Of a stretch of 59,901 nucleotides of DNA, positions 29,752 through 38,073 are shown in pieces (position 1 is the stretch's first letter; each line of letters starts with the position of its first letter). The stretch covers positions 1 to 59,901 of the forward strand of contig JAJRUW010000100.1 in NCBI GenBank assembly GCA_024277615.1, given 5' to 3'. The notes under the pieces are model-generated. The model was not told the origin of the DNA, searched no databases, and was given only the letters and a program-made list of their open reading frames with translations. A program made the translations under genes and the position numbers. The DNA is from Fidelibacterota bacterium. GTDB taxonomy: Bacteria; Fidelibacterota; Marinisomatia; SCGC-AAA003-L08; JACNLC01.

Positions 29752-30907
29752 TAACTCTGTATCCCTTTAATTTATGTACAAATTCATCCCCCCAGCCGAC
29801 GATATTTCCAATTCCGAAGATAAACTGGTCATGGAGACCTCTAAAATAATCCAGTACATCATCCGTAGTAGCTGACCAGGGGAATATTTTAACCTCCATT
29901 CCCGGTCTTTCCCTAAGCTGTGCCAAATTACCCGGTAGATTTTCCCCCCTGATAATTGTCAGGTCCGGTTTGATCTCACCGGCGATCAGATCGAACATTT
30001 GACGGGTCCGGCTGCGGCGGTCCGCCCGTGCATTCAGAAAAACGCATACTTTTCTCCCATTGACTTTGGAGGCAACCAGACGCCAGATCTTTATGGTAGA
30101 TTCGGGATCATTCGCCGCAAAAGCACTCACGAACTGAGTTACATTTTCACCGAACTGTAAATTCCAGAGTACCAGCGCACCCGGATCGGGTTTTGCAGAT
30201 ACCATACCCTCAAGGGCAGTTGTGGCCTCTACACCGGCAAGTGTACATACTTTCAGCGCTAAGGCGACATTCTCCGCATGTTCCAGATAGGGAAATCGAT
30301 TCATGTAAGCATCGGTGATCTTTTCTTCAGTCACCTCAATAAATTCAGTATTACGTTCTTCGGCAATTTTACTAAGCTGGCTTGCATGTGCATGTTCCGC
30401 CGTTACCATGATTCCGTCGAAGGGTACGGTATTTCCCAGCGATTTGCAAATATCTTCCATGGTGGGTCCCATTTCATCAATGTGGTCCGGCCGGACATTG
30501 GTTATTACACCGATGGTAGAACGCACCATCTTGTGTTCGGCGACCCATTGATACTGAGGCATAACTGCCATACATTCAAAAACTACCGCATCCGGTTCCT
30601 GCCTGGCGAAAGCCCGGATGAGCTTGACCTGTTCACCGATGGAAGCGGCCCTTAAACGATGGATCACTTTGTCATTTCCGTCAGCATCAATGACCCGGGG
30701 TGCGGAACCGGTAGTTTTGGCCAGAGTTTTGAGACCGCCTGCTCTTAATCCCGCCGCCACCAGCCGGGTAACGCTGGATTTACCCCGGGAACCATTAATA
30801 TGGATCCGCATGGGCAGCATGGCCAGAGCCCGTCGATGGAGCAGACTCTCCCTGTATCCCACGAGGAGTAAAAACATAAGCATTAATGCAAGACTGTATA
30901 GTACCAT
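29744..30907 (-). CDS. pgsB: Poly-gamma-glutamate synthase PgsB/CapB
   Basis: 387 residues from the ATG at 30907 (AAGGTGG upstream; an earlier GTG at 30922 is less likely). It belongs to the Mur-ligase-like amide ligases: an N-terminal membrane helix, then the ATP-binding loop HINGSRGKSSVTRLV (about 36-50), VVFECMAVMPQYQWV, GVITNVRPDHIDEMG, and FLNARADRRSRTRQM near the end. PgsB activates glutamate carboxylates with ATP and, with PgsC, builds the gamma-linked polymer. Length is as in Bacillus (393). It is the first gene of the operon, and a terminator-like hairpin lies 37 bases upstream. Confidence 0.9.
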   Translation of the reverse strand: MVLYSLALMLMFLLLVGYRESLLHRRALAMLPMRIHINGSRGKSSVTRLVAAGLRAGGLKTLAKTTGSAPRVIDADGNDKVIHRLRAASIGEQVKLIRAFARQEPDAVVFECMAVMPQYQWVAEHKMVRSTIGVITNVRPDHIDEMGPTMEDICKSLGNTVPFDGIMVTAEHAHASQLSKIAEERNTEFIEVTEEKITDAYMNRFPYLEHAENVALALKVCTLAGVEATTALEGMVSAKPDPGALVLWNLQFGENVTQFVSAFAANDPESTIKIWRLVASKVNGRKVCVFLNARADRRSRTRQMFDLIAGEIKPDLTIIRGENLPGNLAQLRERPGMEVKIFPWSATTDDVLDYFRGLHDQFIFGIGNIVGWGDEFVHKLKGYRVNG

Positions 30908-31300
30908 GTTGCTGAAAACCACCTTAAATTATTTTATGAAAAAGCCCCGATAATTCAGCAATATCAGGGCAATTTGATTCATCGAAATATTGTTTAAAAC
31001 CTCAATTGCCGGACATTGACTTTAACATAAGAGCTGCAGCCTGGTAATTTCATTTAAGTAAATGCCCGAAAATAGATTAGAATTAATACTTTTCGTAATG
31101 AGTCACCCTAAAAAAGTAGAAGCTTGGCTGCATATCAATCTAATTGTTCTTTGTATCAAAATGTAAGGTGATTTACGGGTTATGGAACTCCCTGCTGAAA
31201 ACGACCTCAAAGCTTGCAGATGATATTCAGACTGACAGTAAGGCTGCGGACACAGAGGTTAATTTTGAGAAAACAGATTATAGGAGCATTCTGAATTGCC
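30908..31300. other. Divergent intergenic region with the pgs leader
   Basis: About 390 bases between pgsB (minus) and the queuosine mannosyltransferase (plus). It must hold promoters for both. Near pgsB is the hairpin annotated separately. On the plus side an AGGAG at about 31282 lies 14 bases before the GTG start. No coding frame with a convincing product, RNA gene or repeat was found in the rest. Confidence 0.5.
30939..30970 (-). terminator. Terminator-like hairpin in the leader of the pgs operon (possible attenuator)
   Basis: On the minus strand, arms GCCCTGATA (30962-30970) and TATCGGGGC (30944-30952) form a 9-bp stem with one G-U pair and a 9-base loop, directly followed by TTTTT (30939-30943). 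It ends 31 bases before the pgsB ATG. No minus-strand gene lies upstream whose transcript would need ending, because the next gene is divergent. Premature termination control of the operon is therefore a reasonable inference. Confidence 0.6.
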
Positions 31301-32389
31301 GTGAATATTTTAATTGTAGATCCCTTTTTCAGCGGTTCTCACAAACAATGGGTTAAGAACTACGGGCGCTTCAGCTCACACGAAGTTCAAGCCCTGACGC
31401 TGCCGGGTAAATTTTGGAAGTGGCGCATGCACGGCGGTGCCGTAACCCTGGCCCGGCGGTTTAATGAAAGTGACTTTTGTCCTGATCTGCTGCTATTTAC
31501 CGATATGCTGAATGTAAATACATTCCTGTCCCTCACGCGAAAAAGAACCTCGGGATTACGCACGGCAATCTATTTTCACGAAAATCAACTCACCTATCCC
31601 GTATCTCAAAAGGATACGGACCTGTTGTATAACCGGGATCGGCACTATGGTTTTATCAATTTCACTTCGGCCTTGGCCTGTGACAGCGTTTTTTTTAATT
31701 CTGAATTTCACAGGCAGTCATTTTTTAGAGCCCTGCGGCAAGCTCATCAAAATTATCCGGATTTTAAAGAATCAGATTCCGTTGTCAGACTGGAAAAACG
31801 CAGCCGGACGCTTTACCTCGGTCTGGATCTGCAACGTTTCGATGAATCCAAAATCGAAACACAAAATGAAGTACCAATACTTTTATGGAATCACCGCTGG
31901 GAATATGATAAGGACCCTGATGCGTTTTTCAGGGTAATTGACGAGTTGATACACCGCGGGATACGATTCGAACTGGTGATTCTCGGAGAAAATACGGGAA
32001 ATCCCCCACCTTCAATTCAAAATGCAGCTGCCAGATACGGCCGCCGGATACGACACATTGGCTACCTGCAAAATGCTCGTGACTACGGAAGCTGGCTTTG
32101 GAAATCGGATATACTTCCCATAACTTCGCGCCAGGATTTTTTTGGGATCAGTATTATGGAAGCGGTTTACTGCAACTGCACGCCGTTGCTGCCCCGGCGG
32201 CTCAGTTATCCTGAATTATTTTCTGAACTGGAGGGGGAAGGACTGTTTTACAATACTCTCGGGGAACTCACCGAAACTCTCGCAAACCTGCTCATGAATA
32301 GAAAATTACCCGGGTATGCAAATATTGCGGCACAATTTGACTGGGAAAAGATGGCCCCTTTGTATGATCGAATATTTACAACCCTTTAA
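31301..32389 (+). CDS. tRNA-queuosine alpha-mannosyltransferase homologue (DUF3524 glycosyltransferase)
   Basis: 362 residues from a GTG at 31301. The N terminus has the DUF3524/GTDC1 signature: ILIVDPFFSGSHKQWVKNY, LTLPGKFWKWRMHGGA, then YFHENQLTYP and FINFTSALACDSVFFNS. The C-terminal half is a GT4/GT-B Rossmann domain (WNHRWEYDKDPDAFF, ELVILGENTG, SRQDFFGISIMEAVYCN) with the E-x7-E-like donor site. The animal relative adds mannose to queuosine at the tRNA wobble base; the bacterial reaction is assumed by homology. It stands alone on the plus strand, convergent with the acetyltransferase gene 8 bases away. Confidence 0.8.
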   Translation: MNILIVDPFFSGSHKQWVKNYGRFSSHEVQALTLPGKFWKWRMHGGAVTLARRFNESDFCPDLLLFTDMLNVNTFLSLTRKRTSGLRTAIYFHENQLTYPVSQKDTDLLYNRDRHYGFINFTSALACDSVFFNSEFHRQSFFRALRQAHQNYPDFKESDSVVRLEKRSRTLYLGLDLQRFDESKIETQNEVPILLWNHRWEYDKDPDAFFRVIDELIHRGIRFELVILGENTGNPPPSIQNAAARYGRRIRHIGYLQNARDYGSWLWKSDILPITSRQDFFGISIMEAVYCNCTPLLPRRLSYPELFSELEGEGLFYNTLGELTETLANLLMNRKLPGYANIAAQFDWEKMAPLYDRIFTTL

Positions 32390-32397
32390 TTGACGGA

Positions 32398-32844
32398 CTA
32401 TTCATGAGTGAGTTGCTTTTCCATCATGTAATGCTGGATGCTGTCAAACAGGATATATGTTTTTTCCACGATTTTATATCCAAGAAGTCTGTAGAATTCT
32501 ACGGCATAGTCCCTTGCATTGAGGATTATCTTGCGTGCACCCCTGTCGAGGGCATGCGCTTCCATGGTCGTGATCAGTTTCCTTCCGATGCTCATCTTTT
32601 GATAGGCTTCATCTACCGCCATATAGCGGATCTGACCTTCTATGGCTGAATTAAAATGCAGGCGCCCCGCACCCACAATTTTACCATGCTCTATAACTGC
32701 CATAAAATGACTGGCAGAGGCATCTCCGTCATCTCTTTCTGATCCGACGGGCATATCCCAGGGTTTTCTCAGCACCCGCCAGCGTAAATCGTAATAAGCC
32801 TTAAATTCGGCATCGCTAACGGGCTGCCTGATAATCACCTTCAT
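32398..32844 (-). CDS. GNAT-family N-acetyltransferase
   Basis: 148 residues from the ATG at 32844, chosen because GGGAGGAAG precedes it. A compact GNAT fold is visible: HFMAVIEHGKIVGAGRLHF, IRYMAVDEAYQKMSIGRKL (acetyl-CoA binding loop) and ARKIILNARDYAVEFYRLLGY. Length is normal. The acceptor substrate is unknown. It starts 14 bases after the stop of the transglutaminase-like lipoprotein gene and is the last gene of that operon. Confidence 0.82.
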   Translation of the reverse strand: MKVIIRQPVSDAEFKAYYDLRWRVLRKPWDMPVGSERDDGDASASHFMAVIEHGKIVGAGRLHFNSAIEGQIRYMAVDEAYQKMSIGRKLITTMEAHALDRGARKIILNARDYAVEFYRLLGYKIVEKTYILFDSIQHYMMEKQLTHE

Positions 32845-32858
32845 CCGAGCTTCCTCCC

Positions 32859-34418
32859 TTACCACCACACCTGCCGGCCATTTTTCCAGGTGAAGATGCG
32901 TTCTTCGCGGCGAGAATCCTTTTCAACCAGCCAGTACAAACGATTTCCGGGGACATCATCGAATCTCAGGGGGTCAGAGCCTACAGTTTGTTCTCCGACA
33001 TCCATCCAGCCGTCGTCCCAGTATTTTAAGATGTAGATTGCCCCGTCTTTTAATTTGACGATGTCACGGCCCTCGGTGGCAGCTTCAAACTTTATGCGTG
33101 TAGTTGAAATAAGCCGCAGATCAACATTATCAGAGTCTGAACCGTCAAGCGCAACGATATCTCCCCCGCTCTCAAGAATGAAAGGCATACCCGCCGGAAG
33201 TAATTGTTTATGCACATAAAACATGGGGAGATAGGCGATTCCCGTACCCATTTGCGTAAAGGTGACGGTACTTCCGTACAATTCACCCCAATGAATGGCC
33301 TGCCATTCTCCCGAATTAAAAACACATAGATAAGCAAACCGAGTACTGTCCGGAATATCCACCTTCAGACTGATAGTGAGATCGGTTGTTTCCGTATATT
33401 CATCAGTCACATCTTTATAATAACTTCCCGAAAGCCAGCGTGGTGCCGATTCCCATTCCTCCAGCCGGGAGGCCAGATTATCGGTCTGACGGGAATAGGT
33501 CTTGCGGTAAGCCTTCGCCAGCTTACCAAATAAGCTGTAATGTCCGGGATTTGCCTCACAACCCATAAAAGGAATCGCTTTTCCATCCGTTGAAAGGATG
33601 GCATTCCAGGCATGGTTATTACCGGTATTAGCCCAATAGGGTGTATAATCACTGGTCACGGGTAATCCATTGGCGCGCATGGCGTAGATGGCCAGATTGG
33701 TCATGTCCTCACAGCGTCCCAGCCCGGTGGTGCGCATTTCTTCCAGCCCCTGGTCCGTCGGGTGTCTGTAATAACGCGGATCGAACTTAAACCATTGCTT
33801 AAGATCATTATTGATATACTCAGCTACAGCAATCGGATCAGTGACTTCATCAGGTTTCAGAGGAAGTTCATCGTAACGCTCAATGAACCAGCGGCGGAAT
33901 TTCTCAACGGGTTCATTACTTCCCCGATAAGGGAGAATCAATTCACAGAAATTTTCGAAGGAGAGATTTTGAGCCCAGCTCTTCTCCCGCCAAACCCGAA
34001 AAGCCAGCTCGATATTTTCGATCAGCAAATCTGCGGTAATTGTTGTGAGGTCCGGGGAAAGTGCCTTACGTGCATAATGCAGCTCTCCGTATTTCACTTC
34101 CATTGTATCCATTGCGGCAACCATGGCATCATAATCTGAATAATCAAGGACATCAAATTGAATTTCAACCTCGTTTGAATCAAAGATACCAAATTCTACA
34201 TAACTGTGTTCATCCATATTACGGATGAGATATTTCAGTGCTGCCAGTTGGAGGGAATCGCCCTTATGAGTAAAATAGATGAGTGCTTTGCGTAATTCCT
34301 GACGGTTTGTACCGGCCTTTTCATAATTCTCTGCAATAGCCTCATCAGTAATGGTTATACAGGTGCAGGAAACCGCCAGTAATCCCAAGAGCACCAAAAG
34401 AGATAATTTTAATTTCAT
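32859..34418 (-). CDS. Lipoprotein with transglutaminase-like domain
   Basis: 519 residues from the ATG at 34418, with a signal peptide and lipobox (LLGLLAVSC). Residues about 225-310 form a transglutaminase/peptide-N-glycanase-like core: Cys in LGRCEDMTNLAIYAMRANG and His in TGNNHAWNAIL, with a downstream acidic or amide residue near FMGCEANPG as the probable third member. The rest is beta-rich and similar in layout to long envelope transglutaminase-like proteins of the Bacteroidetes. The reaction is unknown; these domains may be peptidases or cross-linking enzymes. It lies 62 bases downstream of the RecB-like nuclease gene. Confidence 0.75.
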   Translation of the reverse strand: MKLKLSLLVLLGLLAVSCTCITITDEAIAENYEKAGTNRQELRKALIYFTHKGDSLQLAALKYLIRNMDEHSYVEFGIFDSNEVEIQFDVLDYSDYDAMVAAMDTMEVKYGELHYARKALSPDLTTITADLLIENIELAFRVWREKSWAQNLSFENFCELILPYRGSNEPVEKFRRWFIERYDELPLKPDEVTDPIAVAEYINNDLKQWFKFDPRYYRHPTDQGLEEMRTTGLGRCEDMTNLAIYAMRANGLPVTSDYTPYWANTGNNHAWNAILSTDGKAIPFMGCEANPGHYSLFGKLAKAYRKTYSRQTDNLASRLEEWESAPRWLSGSYYKDVTDEYTETTDLTISLKVDIPDSTRFAYLCVFNSGEWQAIHWGELYGSTVTFTQMGTGIAYLPMFYVHKQLLPAGMPFILESGGDIVALDGSDSDNVDLRLISTTRIKFEAATEGRDIVKLKDGAIYILKYWDDGWMDVGEQTVGSDPLRFDDVPGNRLYWLVEKDSRREERIFTWKNGRQVWW

Positions 34419-34480
34419 TGCGTTCACTTATTTTCGGGTTTGTTTCGCATTTAAACTGATGTTCCGGCCAAAGGATGATC

Positions 34481-35299
34481 CTACCGGGCGACGAGAGAGG
34501 GGTTTTTTTCCTGTTTAACTGAGCATTCTTCCCAGTAATAACACCAGTTGCAGAGCAGGGATTCCCGAGGGTAAAAGTTACCGTTATCTTCAGAGAGTTT
34601 AATGATTTTATCCACGGCGCGAATTGTCTTTTTCTTGAATCCCTCAATCGCCTCCCGATCGTGAACTATCCGCACCTCATTGCCGTTGCGCAGAAAATGC
34701 CAGATCAGGATTACCTCGTTGACCGGCTCGAAGTTGCTTTCCACGGCTATCTGATAGAGTGCCAGCTGCAGGTCATTGCGCGCAGCGCGGTCGGTTTTGG
34801 GATGTTTCCCGGTTTTGTAATCATGGATGATCCACCGGCCCTCTGCAGGATTATCAAGGCGGTCGATAACTCCCCTGAATTTATAAGTTTCATTTATGGT
34901 GAATTCCAGTTCGAGTTCGGTACCTTTCACGGCTTCTTCGAAGACCGGTCCGTATTTATTGTAATAATTGGCCAGGCATCGCTTACCGATAGTGTAGAAT
35001 TCATCTGTTGTACTCCTGGGGTTTGCAATGTATATGCGGTCATGCCAGGCTTCAAGCCAGAGTTCATCGTATTTTTTACAAATACTGTCAAAAGTCATGT
35101 AAGGCTTTTTAATATTCCGGGGCTGATAGATCCATTCCAAAGTGGCATGGACACATTTGCCCATGAAGGCTTCGAGACTCTCATCGTCCTTCCGGATACC
35201 GTCTATATAAAGGATTTTATAATGCTCCCGGCACATCTTGAAAGTGCTAAGTTGAGAATAGGAAAAATGATTGTTTGTAGACAGCACGGATTTGCTCAA
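34481..35299 (-). CDS. RecB-like PD-(D/E)XK nuclease with four-cysteine cluster
   Basis: 272 residues starting at TTG (35297-35299), which overlaps the TGA of the upstream GWxTD gene; a GTG four codons later is the alternative. The start FSYSQLSTFKMC and the core GVIDRLDNP...IIHDYKTGKHP (about residues 138-166) with QLALYQIAV are the motifs of the PF12705-type RecB nuclease domain. Cys23 plus the C-terminal LLCNWCYYWEECS give one N-terminal and three C-terminal cysteines, as in Cas4 and AddB nucleases that bind a [4Fe-4S] cluster. Small stand-alone nucleases of this type probably act in DNA repair. No CRISPR array is near. Confidence 0.82.
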   Translation of the reverse strand: MSKSVLSTNNHFSYSQLSTFKMCREHYKILYIDGIRKDDESLEAFMGKCVHATLEWIYQPRNIKKPYMTFDSICKKYDELWLEAWHDRIYIANPRSTTDEFYTIGKRCLANYYNKYGPVFEEAVKGTELELEFTINETYKFRGVIDRLDNPAEGRWIIHDYKTGKHPKTDRAARNDLQLALYQIAVESNFEPVNEVILIWHFLRNGNEVRIVHDREAIEGFKKKTIRAVDKIIKLSEDNGNFYPRESLLCNWCYYWEECSVKQEKNPSLVAR

Positions 35300-36483
35300 T
35301 TAACTTCCCGGATCATCCGATAGTCCCCGAAGCCGTCATTCAGAAAAATGAACCGCTTATTGGATTGGTAATACCAGATCTGATACGACCGTCCATAGCC
35401 ATCGGTGCCCGAGTTTTCCACCTTGGCCGGCTTCCCGTACTGTATGTATATCCTGCCCTGATCGGAACGCCAGCCCTCAGTCAGTACACCAAAATTGTTA
35501 TTGGCATATTCCACGCGAGTATAAAACTGATCCATCAATTCATTGAATTCGGTTCCCGGTGAAGGGTCCCGGGACTTCCAGTAATCGATGAGATACAGTC
35601 TTTGTTCATTGGGTTTCATGCGTTTTAACTGTTGATAATCCGCATAGGGCAAAATTACGGACATCCACTTTGTAGATTCCCCGATGTCACCGATATAGCG
35701 GTCCAGCATATCCCGGTGAATTGCTACGTCAAATTCTTTCTGATGGCCGGCGCTCTCAACTTTGATGGTAAGGGCTCCCGACCATTGTTCCTTCAGGGGA
35801 ATGGCAAAGAGATAGACCTGCTCTCCAAGATTTTCAACCGCAGCTTCAGTGGTCATCAGTGTGGAATCATCTTGAACGATGCTATATTTAACTTGCAGGT
35901 TTTCTGAATTTTGCAGCGGTGAAAGCTGAAACTTGCAGAAAACCGTGTCTGCATCCGCCAAAACGGAGCCCACATTTACAAAATGGCCATTATGCCTGAT
36001 TAGCGGGATCACATCGCTCCAGTACTCCAGAGGTTCGACCTCATAGGTTTCATGCAATTTCCAGCTGTGTTTGCTGTCTTTGTCTCTGATGATCACCGAG
36101 AAGTCGTAAGTGCCCTTCGGCAAGGTAAATGTTGCATAAGTAATAAAATTAAGTTTCGGATCCCGTGTATCCTCATAAAAGTCCCGCCTGATATTTTCTG
36201 TCCATGTTTTTTGAGATACTTGTTTCTTCGTCTCAGGGTCAACGATGGCCAGGGAATACTCTGTAATGGCCTTGAAAGAAGTGTCCTCCTTGAAAAACAC
36301 GAGATTCTGATTGTGTATTTTGATCCAGACGGTCACTTGAACCTGATCCGGATCGGCGGCAAAACTGGTATTAAACCAGAGTTCCGGTTTCCGGAAAGTC
36401 GTACGCCTGCTTTCTTCTTTTAAAACAGTGGAACACCCCAATATCAGGAGAAGCGTTCCAAGCAATGTAATTTTATTTATCAA
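35296..36483 (-). CDS. GWxTD-domain lipoprotein
   Basis: 395 residues if it starts at TTG 36481-36483, which overlaps the end of the upstream propeller gene by 11 bases; a longer frame reaches 36627 but would place the lipobox (LLLILGC) too far from the N terminus. After the lipid anchor come beta-rich domains, and residues about 280-395 form a GWxTD domain: YWKSRDPSPGTEFNELMDQF, GWRSDQGRIYIQYGKP (Ser replaces Thr of the name motif), YQIWYYQSNKRFIF. Such lipoproteins are common in the FCB group and of unknown function. Confidence 0.78.
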   Translation of the reverse strand: MINKITLLGTLLLILGCSTVLKEESRRTTFRKPELWFNTSFAADPDQVQVTVWIKIHNQNLVFFKEDTSFKAITEYSLAIVDPETKKQVSQKTWTENIRRDFYEDTRDPKLNFITYATFTLPKGTYDFSVIIRDKDSKHSWKLHETYEVEPLEYWSDVIPLIRHNGHFVNVGSVLADADTVFCKFQLSPLQNSENLQVKYSIVQDDSTLMTTEAAVENLGEQVYLFAIPLKEQWSGALTIKVESAGHQKEFDVAIHRDMLDRYIGDIGESTKWMSVILPYADYQQLKRMKPNEQRLYLIDYWKSRDPSPGTEFNELMDQFYTRVEYANNNFGVLTEGWRSDQGRIYIQYGKPAKVENSGTDGYGRSYQIWYYQSNKRFIFLNDGFGDYRMIREVN

Positions 36484-37747
36484 CCTGATAGTATTTACTC
36501 CAGTTGTAAAGGGCGACACCGCCGTCAGTTCCGAACCAGACCCACTGGCCATTGCAGCCAATATCGAATATTTTGCTGCCGGGAATACCGTCAAATTTAT
36601 TGTAAACTCTTTTAAAAGCCGTGTCATATTTCATCAATATAACTTGTTCACCTTCGTTTATCCAGAGATATGAGCCGAAATTATCATAATCGAAGATCTC
36701 ATCTCCATAAACCAGGGTTTCGCCGGAACCCGGCTCAATGCTCCACAGGAACCCGTCCGAGGCAAATATCAGGCTGTCGTTCACGGTGACGGACCGCATC
36801 TGTTTGTCAGACAGTATTTGCCATTTATCGTCCGCCGTATCGAGTCGGTAAAGGCCATTTTCGGCACCGACATACAGATATTTATCGAAAGTTTTTAAAG
36901 CGAATACCTGTCTGTTCCTGAATTTGCTTAAGAGGTGCTCCTCATCCGGTATGACTGTAGGATAGTTCAGTGAGATTTCGTTCACCCCCAAAGCAGTCGC
37001 CGCATAAAGCCTGTTACCCAGAATAGCCAGGTCCCAGATTGCCGGGTCATTCAAGCCCTCCTTCAGAAAAGTCCACTCCCGCCGGTTAATATCGAGAATG
37101 AGCAATCCTGCCAGAGTTCCGATGAATAAAGTATCCCGATATCGGATCATGCAGTTTATGTTTGCATCTCTTATGTCTGCGTCCTCATCGATGTAATAAT
37201 ATACCCAGCTATCTTCCAGCTCCCTCCAGCGTGAAATCAGAACACGGCTTAACGGAAATACGCTTTCGTCCCGTTTAAAAGGACTGTCCGAAAACCACCA
37301 GTTTCCGGCTTCGTCCCTGTAAATATCAGTAATATTTTTTTGAGCGACACCTGCGGCGATTTGCGTCAATCGGTTGGAAGCGTAGGGCGCAAAATAAATT
37401 TCTCCGATATCGGTGCCAAAATAAACATTGCCGCGGCTGTCAGTGAATTTGACTGTGGGGATCACACGACTGTTGAGCAAGGGCCTGCGCGTACCTTCCA
37501 CAGGTTCATCATCATCTTCGATAAAATAGTTGTAAAAATCCCGGGCATTTTTTTTCTGATTGTTGCGCGATACATCCCACTTGATAAACTTTGCCTCGGG
37601 ATGTTCGGAAGGATCAATTTTTACACCGCTAACAGCATCCAGGGCAATGAGAATCCCGTTTGAGTTAATCCAGATGTAATCGTCCGAACTGCCGATTGCA
37701 TCAACCTCCCAGGCTGCCGGATCGTATAAACTTCTGCGCCAGTAAGA
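36473..37747 (-). pseudogene. C-terminal part of a propeller protein, behind an in-frame TAA
   Basis: In the same frame as the 37748-38065 piece and open for 424 codons after the TAA at 37748-37750. It begins SYWRRSLYDPAAW and continues with propeller-type repeats (VYFGTDIGEIYFAPY, LFIGTLAGLLILDI, LYVGAENGLYRLDT, WVWFGTDGGVALYNW). A restart at GTG 37501 is possible but no ribosome-binding site or signal peptide supports it. The propeller resembles sensor-type or exported propellers; no effector domain is present. It ends 2 bases before the probable start of the GWxTD lipoprotein frame overlap, so operon structure is preserved. Confidence 0.7.
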
Positions 37748-38065
37748 TTAATTGGAAGCCCGTAAAAATATTCCCCTGTCGGTAACTGCCCAAAGAATAT
37801 CAGTATTATAATCATAAAACAGGTGTTGAATCTTATCTTCCCGGAGCTGATCCGATAAGTAACTATCGAACACCAGCGTGGCGGCGGTTTGATCATAGCT
37901 GAATATCCCGTTGTCAGCCGCGAAGTAGAGCTCATCATATGTTTCAGTGACGGCATTGATGGCTCCGGGAGTGGTGAGAATCCACCAGTCATCCTGCTCG
38001 TAATTAAAATTCTGCGGGAATATGGTTCCGCAAAGCAGAATGATAGTCGTTAAAAATCGATACAT
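37748..38065 (-). CDS. N-terminal part of an exported propeller protein, cut by TAA
   Basis: 105 residues from the ATG at 38065, 8 bases after the gpmI stop. A signal peptide (FLTTIILLCGTIFPQ) precedes propeller repeats (ELYFAADNGIFSYD, ILWAVTDRGIFLRAS). The frame stops at TAA and continues without shift into the 36473-37747 segment, which carries the remaining blades; the intact protein would have about 530 residues. The truncated product should not fold as a closed propeller. Confidence 0.7.
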   Translation of the reverse strand: MYRFLTTIILLCGTIFPQNFNYEQDDWWILTTPGAINAVTETYDELYFAADNGIFSYDQTAATLVFDSYLSDQLREDKIQHLFYDYNTDILWAVTDRGIFLRASN

Positions 38066-38073
38066 TGTTGGTT

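Noticed and set aside
34481-35299. Cas4-like nuclease as a sign of CRISPR
   Set aside because: No repeat array or other cas gene is present; RecB-like nucleases with the same cysteine pattern occur outside CRISPR systems.
34661-35323. 220-codon plus-strand frame opposite the RecB-like nuclease
   Set aside because: The minus strand carries all nuclease motifs; the antisense product matches nothing and lacks a ribosome-binding site.
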